Translations under genes and position numbers: made by a program
Source: UBA7960 sp964348755
GTDB lineage: Bacteria; Bacteroidota; Bacteroidia; Bacteroidales; UBA7960
Assembly: GCA_964348755.1 (NCBI GenBank)
Contig: CAYGDW010000001.1
Coordinates: 57,961 to 121,960, forward strand
Direction: 5' to 3'
Length of the DNA stretch: 64,000 bases
The notes under the pieces: generated by a model
What the model was told of the DNA's origin: nothing
The model's database searches: none
The model's input: only the letters and a program-made list of their open reading frames with translations
Part shown: in pieces, positions 8,822 to 16,837 of the stretch
Position numbering within the stretch: position 1 is the stretch's first letter
How the letters are laid out: each line of letters opens with the position of its first letter

Positions 8822-9856
8822 ATGAAATTCGTAAAAACAAAAGCATGGAGAACCTTCATGTCCAGACTATATGGATGGGGCGCCTCAGTAGTAATTATTG
8901 GTGCTTTATTCAAAATCCAGCATTATCCTTATGCAGGTCTGCTCCTGCTTATTGGTATGATTACCGAGGCTGTTGTGTTTTTCTTCAGCGGTTTTGAACC
9001 TTTGCACGAAGAACCCGACTGGAGCCTGGTGTATCCTGAGCTGGCCGGTCTTGAAGCTACAGAACCCCGAAAATTTGAAGGAGTAAGGGCGGTTACTCAA
9101 AATGTAACTATTTCTAACACTCTCGACAAGCTTCTCGAAGATGCCAATATTGGCCCTGAACTTATTGGCAACCTAAGCGCTGGCCTGAAAAACCTCAGCG
9201 AAAATGCAGCAAAAATGGCCGACCTATCAAATGCTGCCGTTGTAACCAATGGCTACATTCAGAATGTAGAAAACGCGTCAAAGTCTGTTGTAGAGCTTAG
9301 CCAATCGTATAAGAATGCTGCTGAATACCTCAAGCACGACCTTAGCCTCTCGCAGGAGTATGGCAACAGCCTGAAAAGTGCCGTTACCTCAATGAATCAG
9401 CTCAGCGAAACTTACCAGAAAACTGCCGTTACTGCCCGGGAAAGCCTCGATGTTTCCTCGCAATTTAACAATAGCATAAAAAATGCAACAACCTATTCCG
9501 ATCAGCTTGGCGAAAGCTACAGCAAAAATGCTGCATTGCTTACCAAAGCTGTGGAGGCCCTGGAGGGCAATGCATCAAGCGGGCAAGTTTACAGCCAGCA
9601 ACTGCAAAAAACAGCCAATAACCTGATGGCACTCAATACTGCCTACGAATTGCAATTGCAGGCATCAGGAAACCAATCGGCGGCCACCGAAAAACTGCAA
9701 CAAACTGTTGGCTCGCTGGTTGACAACCTCAACCTATCGCTTGTAAACACCAAGCAGTACAAAGAGGAAATTGAAAAGCTCAATGCCAATATTCGCGCAC
9801 TTAACAGCGTTTATGGCAATATGCTTTCGGCAATGAATTTCAATGTTAACAGGTAG
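8822..9856 (+). CDS. gldL: GldL/PorL, T9SS motor subunit
   Basis: 344 residues. Two N-terminal membrane segments (about 19-36 and 40-56; SVVIIGALFKI and LLLLIGMITEAVVFFFSGFEP) carry the acidic residue of the second helix, Glu in ITEAVVF, that belongs to the proton path in the GldL-GldM motor. The remaining 280 residues form a long Ala/Ser/Asn/Gln-rich helical, coiled-coil-like cytoplasmic tail with recurring LSxxYxKxA segments. GldL and GldM together use the proton gradient to drive secretion and, in motile species, gliding. ATG 8822 is chosen. Confidence 0.93.
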   Translation: MKFVKTKAWRTFMSRLYGWGASVVIIGALFKIQHYPYAGLLLLIGMITEAVVFFFSGFEPLHEEPDWSLVYPELAGLEATEPRKFEGVRAVTQNVTISNTLDKLLEDANIGPELIGNLSAGLKNLSENAAKMADLSNAAVVTNGYIQNVENASKSVVELSQSYKNAAEYLKHDLSLSQEYGNSLKSAVTSMNQLSETYQKTAVTARESLDVSSQFNNSIKNATTYSDQLGESYSKNAALLTKAVEALEGNASSGQVYSQQLQKTANNLMALNTAYELQLQASGNQSAATEKLQQTVGSLVDNLNLSLVNTKQYKEEIEKLNANIRALNSVYGNMLSAMNFNVNR

Positions 9857-9914
9857 TTAATTTGAGCTTTGGGCTACCAGGCTAAAAGCAAATAATCTAT
9901 TATACCGAATAATT

Positions 9915-11507
9915 ATGGCAGGTGGAAAACAAACCCCCAGGCAAAAGCTGATAGGCTTAATGTATCTGGTATTCCTTGCGCTGATGGCACTAAACGTTTC
10001 CAGGCAGGTTTTAGATTCATTTCCTTTGATAGACGAAGGCATTGAACAAACCAATCTGACTCTAACCCAGAAGGTTGAAACGGTAATGCAGGAATTCATT
10101 CAGCAGGAAGTAATTAGCGCAGAAAAGGTACAGCCTTTTTTTGGTGAGGCCAAAGAGGTAAGGGAATTGGCCGCTGAAATGGTCAGTTACATTTCGAACG
10201 TAAGAGCAGAAATGATATCGCGGGTTGATGATATCCCCATTGAACAAGCTTCGCAGGCACGTCTTATCGAACTAAAAAACAAGGATAATTACAGTTCATC
10301 CTCGAGCTTCTGGCTTCGCGACAACAACCAGGACCCAGGCCAGATTGGCGGTCCAGGCACAAGGGCTCACGAACTTCGACAGCGAATTGAAACATATAAG
10401 GCCTCATTAATTGAAATCATGGCAAACCATGGCTTGGAGAATGCCATAACCATTGGATTGAATACCGAAGGCCCGTTCTCTCTCCCCAACTCAAATGTTG
10501 AAATTTCGTGGCAGCAGTATATGTTCGACAGGATTATTCCGGTGGCCGTTGCTACTAACCTTAACCGATTGATTACCGAAGTGCGCAATGCTGAGTTTGA
10601 TGCAGTAAACACGCTTTATGGAGCCATTTCGGCCGATGACTTTAAATTTGACCAGATTTCTGCCAGAGTGGTTCCGCGCAGTCAGATTGTACTTGCTGGA
10701 GAGAGCTACGAAGCAGAAATTTTTGTGGCCGCATTTGACTCAAGGCAAGAGCCAACCATTGTTGTAGATGGAAGAGAAATTCCCACCTCAGGTGGTGTTG
10801 GAACATTGCGCATTCCGGCTACCGGAACAGGTACCCGTACCTTTAGTGGGGTTATTAGGGTTACCAACCCGGCCGGAATTCCCCAGGAATACAGTTTCAG
10901 AGAGTCTTTTATGATTCAGCAGCCTTCATTGACGGTTTCGGCCGATAGAATGAACGTTTTCTATATTGGTGTTGACAACCCCGTGTCTATATCAGTGCCT
11001 GGTGTTCCCACCGAAAACATTCGTCCGTCTATTTCGGCGGGCGCAACATTAACTCCACGCGGAGGTACAGGATACACCGTGCGGGTATCGCCTGGCACCT
11101 CAGAAGTTCGAATTTCAGTCAATGCAGTAGTTGATGATGCCAGTCGGTCTATGGGAACTTCCGTTTTCAGGGTAAGAACCGTGCCCGACCCGGTAGCCTA
11201 CATTGCCGGCCGCCGCGAAGGACGAATATCGCGCGAGGAACTTGCACTGGCAAGAGCAATTATTCCACGCCTAGAGAATTTTGAATTCGATATGAACTTT
11301 GAAATTGCAACATATACAATGTCCTCAACAGTAGCGGGCGACTTCCGCAGCTGGAACGCAACAGGCAATGTGTTTTCGCCTGAAATGCTGCAGATTATCA
11401 ACTCGGCTACCCGAGGCCAGCGTGTAATTTTTGAAAACATTACTACCCGGCCCGGGCCTGATGGACGGGTTCGAACCCTTTCGCCTTTAACATTCACTAT
11501 TAATTAA
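9915..11507 (+). CDS. gldM: GldM/PorM, T9SS motor and periplasmic shaft
   Basis: 530 residues. The N-terminus GGKQTPRQKLIGLMYLVFLA is the typical GldM opening, with a single membrane helix (about residues 13-33) that packs within the GldL ring. The periplasmic part continues as the multi-domain shaft. An alpha-helical D1 domain covers roughly 40-215, then beta-rich D2-D4 domains follow (for example VVPRSQIVLAGESYEAEIFV and FMIQQPSLTVSADRMNVFY). Its tip is expected to contact the GldK-GldN ring. Positioned 58 nt after gldL and 28 nt before gldN. Confidence 0.94.
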   Translation: MAGGKQTPRQKLIGLMYLVFLALMALNVSRQVLDSFPLIDEGIEQTNLTLTQKVETVMQEFIQQEVISAEKVQPFFGEAKEVRELAAEMVSYISNVRAEMISRVDDIPIEQASQARLIELKNKDNYSSSSSFWLRDNNQDPGQIGGPGTRAHELRQRIETYKASLIEIMANHGLENAITIGLNTEGPFSLPNSNVEISWQQYMFDRIIPVAVATNLNRLITEVRNAEFDAVNTLYGAISADDFKFDQISARVVPRSQIVLAGESYEAEIFVAAFDSRQEPTIVVDGREIPTSGGVGTLRIPATGTGTRTFSGVIRVTNPAGIPQEYSFRESFMIQQPSLTVSADRMNVFYIGVDNPVSISVPGVPTENIRPSISAGATLTPRGGTGYTVRVSPGTSEVRISVNAVVDDASRSMGTSVFRVRTVPDPVAYIAGRREGRISREELALARAIIPRLENFEFDMNFEIATYTMSSTVAGDFRSWNATGNVFSPEMLQIINSATRGQRVIFENITTRPGPDGRVRTLSPLTFTIN

Positions 11508-11523
11508 TGCCCATTCAATCATT

Positions 11524-11528
11524 GGAGG
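11524..11528 (+). promoter_or_regulatory. Shine-Dalgarno-like GGAGG before gldN
   Basis: GGAGG seven nt before the gldN ATG at 11536. It stands out because most genes in this window have no such sequence; gldN may need high or independent translation within the operon. Confidence 0.5.
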
Positions 11529-11535
11529 CTGCCCT

Positions 11536-12381
11536 ATGGCTAAAAATTCGATAATATTGATCATTTTGGGATTATTTCTGTCCCTACAGTCATTGGCTCA
11601 GGTAATTGAAACCCCCCGCGATGGGTTTTACGACAGAGAAATGATAAAAGAAAAGGAACCGGCAACATTGCCCTTTGTTCGCGAGGCTGATGTGCTTTGG
11701 ATGAGGAGGGTGTGGCAGGTCATTGACCTCCGGGAAAAAATGAACCAACCAATGTACTTCCCAATTACAGCCACCAACCACAGGCGCAACCTTACCCAGG
11801 TACTCATCGATGGTATAAGGGAGGGGGCAATTACCGCCTATGACCCTGGTAATGACGAATTTACAATGCCTCTTACTCCCGAACAGCTCTTTTCTCAGCT
11901 TGAAAGGACCCAAACCATTACCATGCAAAGGCCAACCCCTCCTTACGACGAATTTGACACAACTCTTACCATTGCTTTCAATACAGCAGATGTTCGGCGA
12001 TTCAGAATAAAGGAAGAATGGTTTTTTGACAGTAAGCGGTCGGTTCTCGATGTAAGAGTACTGGGAATATGCCCGGTAAGAGAAAATATAGACCCCATTA
12101 CCGGTGAGTCAAGGGGCGAAGAACCCCTGTTCTGGGTTTATTTCCCCGAAGCCCGCAAAACCCTTGCAAACGCCGAAGTGTTTAACCGCCACAATGACTC
12201 CCAGCGCATGTCGTATGACGACTTATTTATACGCAGGTTTTTTACCAGCTTTATTTATAAGGAGTCGAACGTGCACGACCGGCGTATCATGGAGTTTTAC
12301 ACTGGCCTTGATGCCCTGCTCGAAGCAGAAAGAATCAGGGAGTCAATTCGCAATTTCGAACATGACCTGTGGGAATACTAA
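11536..12381 (+). CDS. gldN: GldN/PorN, T9SS periplasmic ring protein
   Basis: 281 residues with a signal peptide (MAKNSIILIILGLFLSLQSLAQ region, cleaved near residue 22). The mature protein has the GldN features: RDGFYDREMIKEKEP at the start, ADVLWMRRVWQVIDLREKMN near residue 50, an ALTAYDPGNDEF-like segment, VRVLGICPVREN in the centre, and FIYKESNVHDRRIMEFYTGLDAL near the end. GldN binds GldK lipoprotein to make the ring through which motor energy reaches the translocon. Last gene of the operon, closed by a strong hairpin terminator. Confidence 0.92.
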   Translation: MAKNSIILIILGLFLSLQSLAQVIETPRDGFYDREMIKEKEPATLPFVREADVLWMRRVWQVIDLREKMNQPMYFPITATNHRRNLTQVLIDGIREGAITAYDPGNDEFTMPLTPEQLFSQLERTQTITMQRPTPPYDEFDTTLTIAFNTADVRRFRIKEEWFFDSKRSVLDVRVLGICPVRENIDPITGESRGEEPLFWVYFPEARKTLANAEVFNRHNDSQRMSYDDLFIRRFFTSFIYKESNVHDRRIMEFYTGLDALLEAERIRESIRNFEHDLWEY

Positions 12382-12403
12382 TGCTTTTGAACCCTACAAA
12401 AAA

Positions 12404-12436
12404 GGAGGCAGGCACCATGTGCCTGCCTCTTTTTTT
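12404..12436. terminator. Bidirectional rho-independent terminator between gldN and fumC
   Basis: An 11-bp perfect stem (12405-12415 with 12419-12429, plus a G-U pair outside) closes on a CAT triloop and is followed by seven T (12430-12436). The minus strand has a six-T run on its far side. The fumC stop (12435-12437) overlaps its edge, so one hairpin serves both convergent operons. Confidence 0.9.
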
Positions 12437-13814
12437 ATACCATTTTAGATGGATCTACCCAACTGTCAAAATCTTTGGCCGTTACCAATCCCATCTGCAA
12501 CGCTGCTTCCCTGAGGCTAAGGTTCTCTTCAAAAGCCTTTTTGGCAATTTTGGCAGAATTGTCATAACCTATGTGTGGGTTGAGAGCGGTAATAAGCATT
12601 AGTGAGTTGTTTAAATGTTGTTCAATCCGGGTATGGTTTGCCCGAATGCCGTTTATACAATTGTTGGTAAACGAATTGCAAACCTCTGATAGCAAACGGG
12701 CCGATTGCAGCAAATTAAAAATCATTACTGGTTTAAAAACATTCAATTGCAATTGGCCATTCATACCCCCAATTGTAATAGTAGCATCGTTGCCTATTAC
12801 CTGGGCAGCCACCATTGTAACTGCTTCGGTTTGTGTAGGATTTACTTTTCCGGGCATAATTGAGCTGCCAGGCTCATTGGCCGGAAGTTCTATTTCGCCA
12901 ATGCCGCAGCGAGGGCCAGAAGCAAGCAGGCGTACATCGTTGGCAATTTTCATTAAGCTTACCGCAATGGTTTTCAATGCACCGCTGGTTTGCACTATGG
13001 CATCGTGGGCTGCCAATGCTTCGAATTTGTTGGGAGCAGTAATAAAAGGATGAGCAGTTAGCGAAGCAATCTTTTCGGCAACTCTTTTGTCGAATCCTTT
13101 TGGAGCATTTAGGCCCGTGCCAACGGCAGTACCTCCGAGTGCTAGCTCGCTCAAATGCTCAAGTGTTGCTTTTAGAGCCTTAATGCCATGCCCAAGTTGT
13201 GAAGCAAACCCCGAAAACTCCTGCCCCAGAGTTATTGGTGTGGCATCCATAAGATGAGTGCGGCCAATTTTTACAATATGACCAAAAGCTTCTGCTTTTT
13301 GGTCGAGGGCATGCTGCAGTTTTTTCAAAGCCGGCAGGGTGTACTCAACTATAAGAGTATAAGCAGCTATATGCATGGCCGTAGGAAAGGCATCGTTGGA
13401 TGATTGCGACATATTTACGTGGTCGTTTGGGTGCACCTTTTTCACCTTTTCGTCAAGCTTTCCGCCCATTATCTGGTGTGCGCGATTGGCAATAACCTCG
13501 TTTAAGTTCATATTGGTTTGAGTGCCGCTTCCTGTTTGCCAGACTACCAACGGAAATTGGTCATCGAGCCTGCCCTCATAAATTTCGTCGCATGCCTGTA
13601 CAATAGGTATAAGAACTTCTTTTGGCAAGCCTCCCGTTTGGTAGTTTACCATAGCAGCAGCTTTTTTTAAAACAGCAAAAGCCCTGATAAGCTCATCGGG
13701 CATAAGCTCATGGCCAATTTTAAAATTCAGGAGAGAGCGCTGGGTTTGCGCTCCCCAGTACTTTTCGGCAGGTACTTCTACGGAGCCCATGCTGTCGTAT
13801 TCTGTTCGGTACAT
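12435..13814 (-). CDS. fumC: Fumarate hydratase, class II (iron-independent)
   Basis: Interconverts fumarate and malate in the TCA cycle. 459 residues, the normal class II length. The start region has TEYDSMGSVEVPAEKYWGAQTQRS. TGSGTQTNMNLNEVIANRA is near residue 100, and the superfamily signature GSSIMPGKVNPTQ is near residue 315, with the loop serine included. It lies 65 nt after a class I fumarase on the same strand, so the cell carries both the oxygen-sensitive iron-sulfur type and the stable type from one probable transcript. No promoter was seen between them. Confidence 0.95.
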   Translation of the reverse strand: MYRTEYDSMGSVEVPAEKYWGAQTQRSLLNFKIGHELMPDELIRAFAVLKKAAAMVNYQTGGLPKEVLIPIVQACDEIYEGRLDDQFPLVVWQTGSGTQTNMNLNEVIANRAHQIMGGKLDEKVKKVHPNDHVNMSQSSNDAFPTAMHIAAYTLIVEYTLPALKKLQHALDQKAEAFGHIVKIGRTHLMDATPITLGQEFSGFASQLGHGIKALKATLEHLSELALGGTAVGTGLNAPKGFDKRVAEKIASLTAHPFITAPNKFEALAAHDAIVQTSGALKTIAVSLMKIANDVRLLASGPRCGIGEIELPANEPGSSIMPGKVNPTQTEAVTMVAAQVIGNDATITIGGMNGQLQLNVFKPVMIFNLLQSARLLSEVCNSFTNNCINGIRANHTRIEQHLNNSLMLITALNPHIGYDNSAKIAKKAFEENLSLREAALQMGLVTAKDFDSWVDPSKMV

Positions 13815-13879
13815 AGGCGGTAATTATTTTGATTTTAAAAACAGAAACAGGGCTTTGACCTGAAAAGTTCAATCGGCGG

Positions 13880-15496
13880 TTACAACATTCGGTAAAAATC
13901 GTTGCCTTTGTCGTCAACAAGTATAAATGCGGGAAAATCGACAACTTCAATTCGATAAATGGCTTCCATGCCAAGTTCGGGGTATTCAATCAGTTCAACC
14001 TTTTTAATGTTTTCTTGTGCGAGTATTGCTGCGGGGCCGCCAATAGAACCAAGGTAAAACCCTCCGTGTTTTTTGCATGCATCAGTAACTGCCTGGCTTC
14101 GGTTGCCTTTGGCTATCATAATCATGCTGGCTAACTGCCTCTGAAACTGCTCAACGTATGAGTCCATACGGCCTGCAGTGGTTGGCCCAAACGAACCCGA
14201 TGCCATGCCCTGTGGCGTTTTTGCCGGGCCTGCATAGTAAATGGGGTGATCTTTTAAATATTGAGGCAGACCCTGGCCATTGTCGAGCCGCTCTTTTAGC
14301 TTTGCATGGGCAATGTCGCGTCCAACAATTATTGTACCTGAAAGCGACAACCTGGTACCTACCTGATGCTTTGAAAGCAATGCCAGAATTTCTTTCATTG
14401 GTTGGTTCAAGTCAACCTTTACACCACCATTTTCGCCTGGTTTCAGGAATTCTTCCGGGATGAAACGTCCGGGATTCACTTCGAGTTTTTCAATCCACAG
14501 TCCATCTTTGTTTATTTTAGCCTTTATGTTTCGGTCGGCCGTACACGACACCCCAATGCCCACTGGGCAAGATGCGCCGTGGCGCGGCAAACGGATTATG
14601 CGAATGTCGAGGGCAAAATATTTGCCCCCAAACTGAGCTCCAATACCCAACTTACTTGCTGCCTTCAGCACCTTTTCTTCCAGTTCAAAATCGCGGAATG
14701 CCTGCCCGTATATGTTGCCAGTAATGGGCAGGTTGTCGTAATGCCGGGCGCTGGCAAGTTTTACCGTTTTAAGGCATGCCTCGGCCGATGTACCCCCAAT
14801 TACAAAAGCAACATGGTAAGGCGGGCAAGCAGCCGTGCCAAGCAAACGAAGTTTTTCAACCAAAAATTTTTCGAGGCTTTCAGGATTGAGCAGGGCTTTA
14901 GTTTCCTGAAAAAGGGCCGTTTTGTTGGCCGACCCGCCACCTTTGGCTACAAACAAAAACTCATATTCCATTCCCTGGCTTATGGTAATATCTATTTGTG
15001 CCGGAAGGTTTGTTCCAGAGTTCTTTTCATTATACATATCGAGCGGGACCGTTTGAGAATAACGAAGGTTTTCTTCGGTAAACACCTGATATACACCTTT
15101 AGAAATAGACTCGAAATCATTTTCTCCCGTCCACACATACTGTCCTTTGTGAGCAAAAACGTTGGCAGTACCTGTGTCCTGACAAAAGGGCAACACGCCC
15201 TTTGCCGAAACTTCAGCATTTCGCAGCATGGTAAGAGCCACATACCTGTCGTTTTCGCTGGCACCGGGGTCGGTAAGAATTTCAGCCATTTGCTTTATGT
15301 GGCTTGTACGAAGCATAAATGAGGCATCGCGCAAGGCGGTTTTGGCAACCAAGGTTAGGGCTTCAGGAGAAATTTTCAATATAGGCAAGCCTTCAAATTC
15401 TGATAAACTGACATAGCTGCCACTTAGTTGGTAATATTCGGTTTGGTCGGGCCCCAGCGTAAAGGGTTTTTGGTAAAAAAATGCTGGTGTTTCCAT
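13880..15496 (-). CDS. fumA: Fumarate hydratase, class I ([4Fe-4S])
   Basis: 538 residues from ATG 15496-15494 (an in-frame TTG at 15523 would add nine). With this start the cluster cysteines fall at C105 (LPFCQDTG), C224 (TAACPPYH) and C318 (IGVSC), the same numbers I recall for E. coli FumA, which supports the choice. The N-terminal domain (about 1-330) is the cluster-bearing half. The C-terminal domain carries the GxYYAGPAKTP and FGPTTAGRMDSY segments typical of fumarase/tartrate dehydratase beta parts. Upstream gene of a two-fumarase pair; diverges from rbfA. Confidence 0.94.
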   Translation of the reverse strand: METPAFFYQKPFTLGPDQTEYYQLSGSYVSLSEFEGLPILKISPEALTLVAKTALRDASFMLRTSHIKQMAEILTDPGASENDRYVALTMLRNAEVSAKGVLPFCQDTGTANVFAHKGQYVWTGENDFESISKGVYQVFTEENLRYSQTVPLDMYNEKNSGTNLPAQIDITISQGMEYEFLFVAKGGGSANKTALFQETKALLNPESLEKFLVEKLRLLGTAACPPYHVAFVIGGTSAEACLKTVKLASARHYDNLPITGNIYGQAFRDFELEEKVLKAASKLGIGAQFGGKYFALDIRIIRLPRHGASCPVGIGVSCTADRNIKAKINKDGLWIEKLEVNPGRFIPEEFLKPGENGGVKVDLNQPMKEILALLSKHQVGTRLSLSGTIIVGRDIAHAKLKERLDNGQGLPQYLKDHPIYYAGPAKTPQGMASGSFGPTTAGRMDSYVEQFQRQLASMIMIAKGNRSQAVTDACKKHGGFYLGSIGGPAAILAQENIKKVELIEYPELGMEAIYRIEVVDFPAFILVDDKGNDFYRML

Positions 15497-15651
15497 CGGT
15501 GGTGATTTTGGCGTTTTTGTCAATGGGTTAAAGGGTTTTAAATGTAGCGGAAAAATTTAAATATTACAAAATTCAGGACATAAATCGTTGAAATCCATTT
15601 AAATTTGCGAGCCAGAGAGTTTGAAATCTTCAGGTTTGCACTGTTTTTAAC

Positions 15652-15659
15652 TATCTTTG
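15652..15659 (+). promoter_or_regulatory. -7 box for rbfA
   Basis: TATCTTTG fits TAnnTTTG and ends only five nt before the rbfA ATG at 15665. No TTG lies at the standard distance upstream, so the -33 part is missing or poor. If used, the transcript would be almost leaderless. Confidence 0.4.
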
Positions 15660-15664
15660 CAACT

Positions 15665-16000
15665 ATGGAATCGAACAGACAAAAACGCATTTCGCGCCTT
15701 TTACAAAAAGACCTGGGCGAAATCATTCAGATTGATGGCCGCAATTGGTTTCCGGGCGCAATGGTAACAGTTACTAAGGTTTACGTTACCAGCGACCTGA
15801 GCATTGCAAGGACTTACCTGAGTGTTTTTGGCAAGGATGCCAAAGAGGTGATCAGGCAGGTTGAGGTACACAGCAGGGAAATAAGACATCAGCTTGGCCT
15901 GCGCGTTAAAAATCAGCTGAGACATATTCCGGATTTGCGCTTCTTTATTGATGACAGCCTCGACTACATCGAAAACATTGAAAGGCTGATCAAGGAATAA
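15665..16000 (+). CDS. rbfA: 30S ribosome-binding factor A
   Basis: 111 residues from ATG 15665; a TTG 60 nt earlier is rejected because the family begins with the MESNRQKRISRLLQKDL region. RbfA has a KH-type fold and binds the 5' helix region of 16S rRNA late in 30S maturation and in cold adaptation. Visible marks are the basic N-terminal helix, the VTVTKVYVTSDLSIARTYLS strand pair with the conserved V-S-DL segment, and the C-terminal RHIPDLRFFIDDSLDY. Followed 14 nt later by a methyltransferase gene. Confidence 0.92.
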   Translation: MESNRQKRISRLLQKDLGEIIQIDGRNWFPGAMVTVTKVYVTSDLSIARTYLSVFGKDAKEVIRQVEVHSREIRHQLGLRVKNQLRHIPDLRFFIDDSLDYIENIERLIKE

Positions 16001-16014
16001 TCACAATCCAATAT

Positions 16015-16830
16015 ATGCATTACGACCCCATAAAGCAAACCCTTGGCCGGTTGTTCAATCGGTTTACTTTTTCACGAAAGGTTTTCTACCATTTGCTCGA
16101 CATCCTACTGTTGCGCACCTGGCATATTCACAGGGAGTTGCGAAAGTTTTCGTTAAGCAATAAAGGCATTCACAATATCAATGTGTTGGATGCAGGTAGC
16201 GGTTTCGGGCAATATTCGTATTTTATGGCAGGCAGATATCCAGGTTGGAATATTTTGGGCTTGGATGTAAAAACAGAAGAGGTTGAGGCTTGCCGCCTTT
16301 TTTTTGAAAAAGCAGGGCTGAAAAATTCTTCATTTAATGAAGGCGACTTGACTATTTACCAAAACGAAAACTTCTTTGACCTGATTTTGTCCGTTGATGT
16401 AATGGAGCACATTGAAGATGACCAACGCGTTTTCAAGAACTTTTTTCACTCGCTGAAGCCGGGCGGAATGTTGCTGATAAGCACCCCCAGCGACCAGGGA
16501 GGTAGCGGGGTAGAAAGCCATGAAGACACTTCGTTTATTGGCGAACACGTGCGCGACGGATATGCAAAAACTGAAATTGAGCAAAAGCTGAAAAAAGCAG
16601 GCTTTGGCATAATTGAAACAAAATACACCTATGGCAAGCCAGGAAAAGTTTCCTGGCTTTTTTCCATGAAATATCCCATTTTATTGCTTAGCGCTTCTAA
16701 ATTTTTCCTGATTTTGCTCCCATTATATTATCTATTGGTTATGCCTTGGGCGCTACTGCTCAACTTTGCCGATGTAAGAATAAACCACAAATCGGGTACG
16801 GGATTGATGGTAAAAGCATTTAAAAATTAA
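16015..16830 (+). CDS. Class I SAM-dependent methyltransferase with hydrophobic C-terminal segment
   Basis: 271 residues. The Rossmann methyltransferase core shows motif I VLDAGSGFGQYSYFM (about 58-72), the acidic ribose-binding residue in ILGLDVKTEEVEA, and motif IV-like FDLILSVDVMEHIEDD. This is the methyltransferase-11/23 pattern. Near residue 222 a strongly hydrophobic stretch (SKFFLILLPLYYLLVMPWALLL) follows, long enough to associate with or cross the membrane, so a lipid or envelope substrate is possible. The substrate cannot be read from sequence. It sits between rbfA and an ABC-type permease with gaps of 14 and 7 nt, so all three are probably one operon. Confidence 0.8.
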   Translation: MHYDPIKQTLGRLFNRFTFSRKVFYHLLDILLLRTWHIHRELRKFSLSNKGIHNINVLDAGSGFGQYSYFMAGRYPGWNILGLDVKTEEVEACRLFFEKAGLKNSSFNEGDLTIYQNENFFDLILSVDVMEHIEDDQRVFKNFFHSLKPGGMLLISTPSDQGGSGVESHEDTSFIGEHVRDGYAKTEIEQKLKKAGFGIIETKYTYGKPGKVSWLFSMKYPILLLSASKFFLILLPLYYLLVMPWALLLNFADVRINHKSGTGLMVKAFKN

Positions 16831-16837
16831 AGCAGAG

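Noticed and set aside
14402..15322. 306-codon plus-strand frame opposite the class I fumarase
   Set aside because: Antisense shadow with no family features; the fumarase frame has exact cysteine positions.
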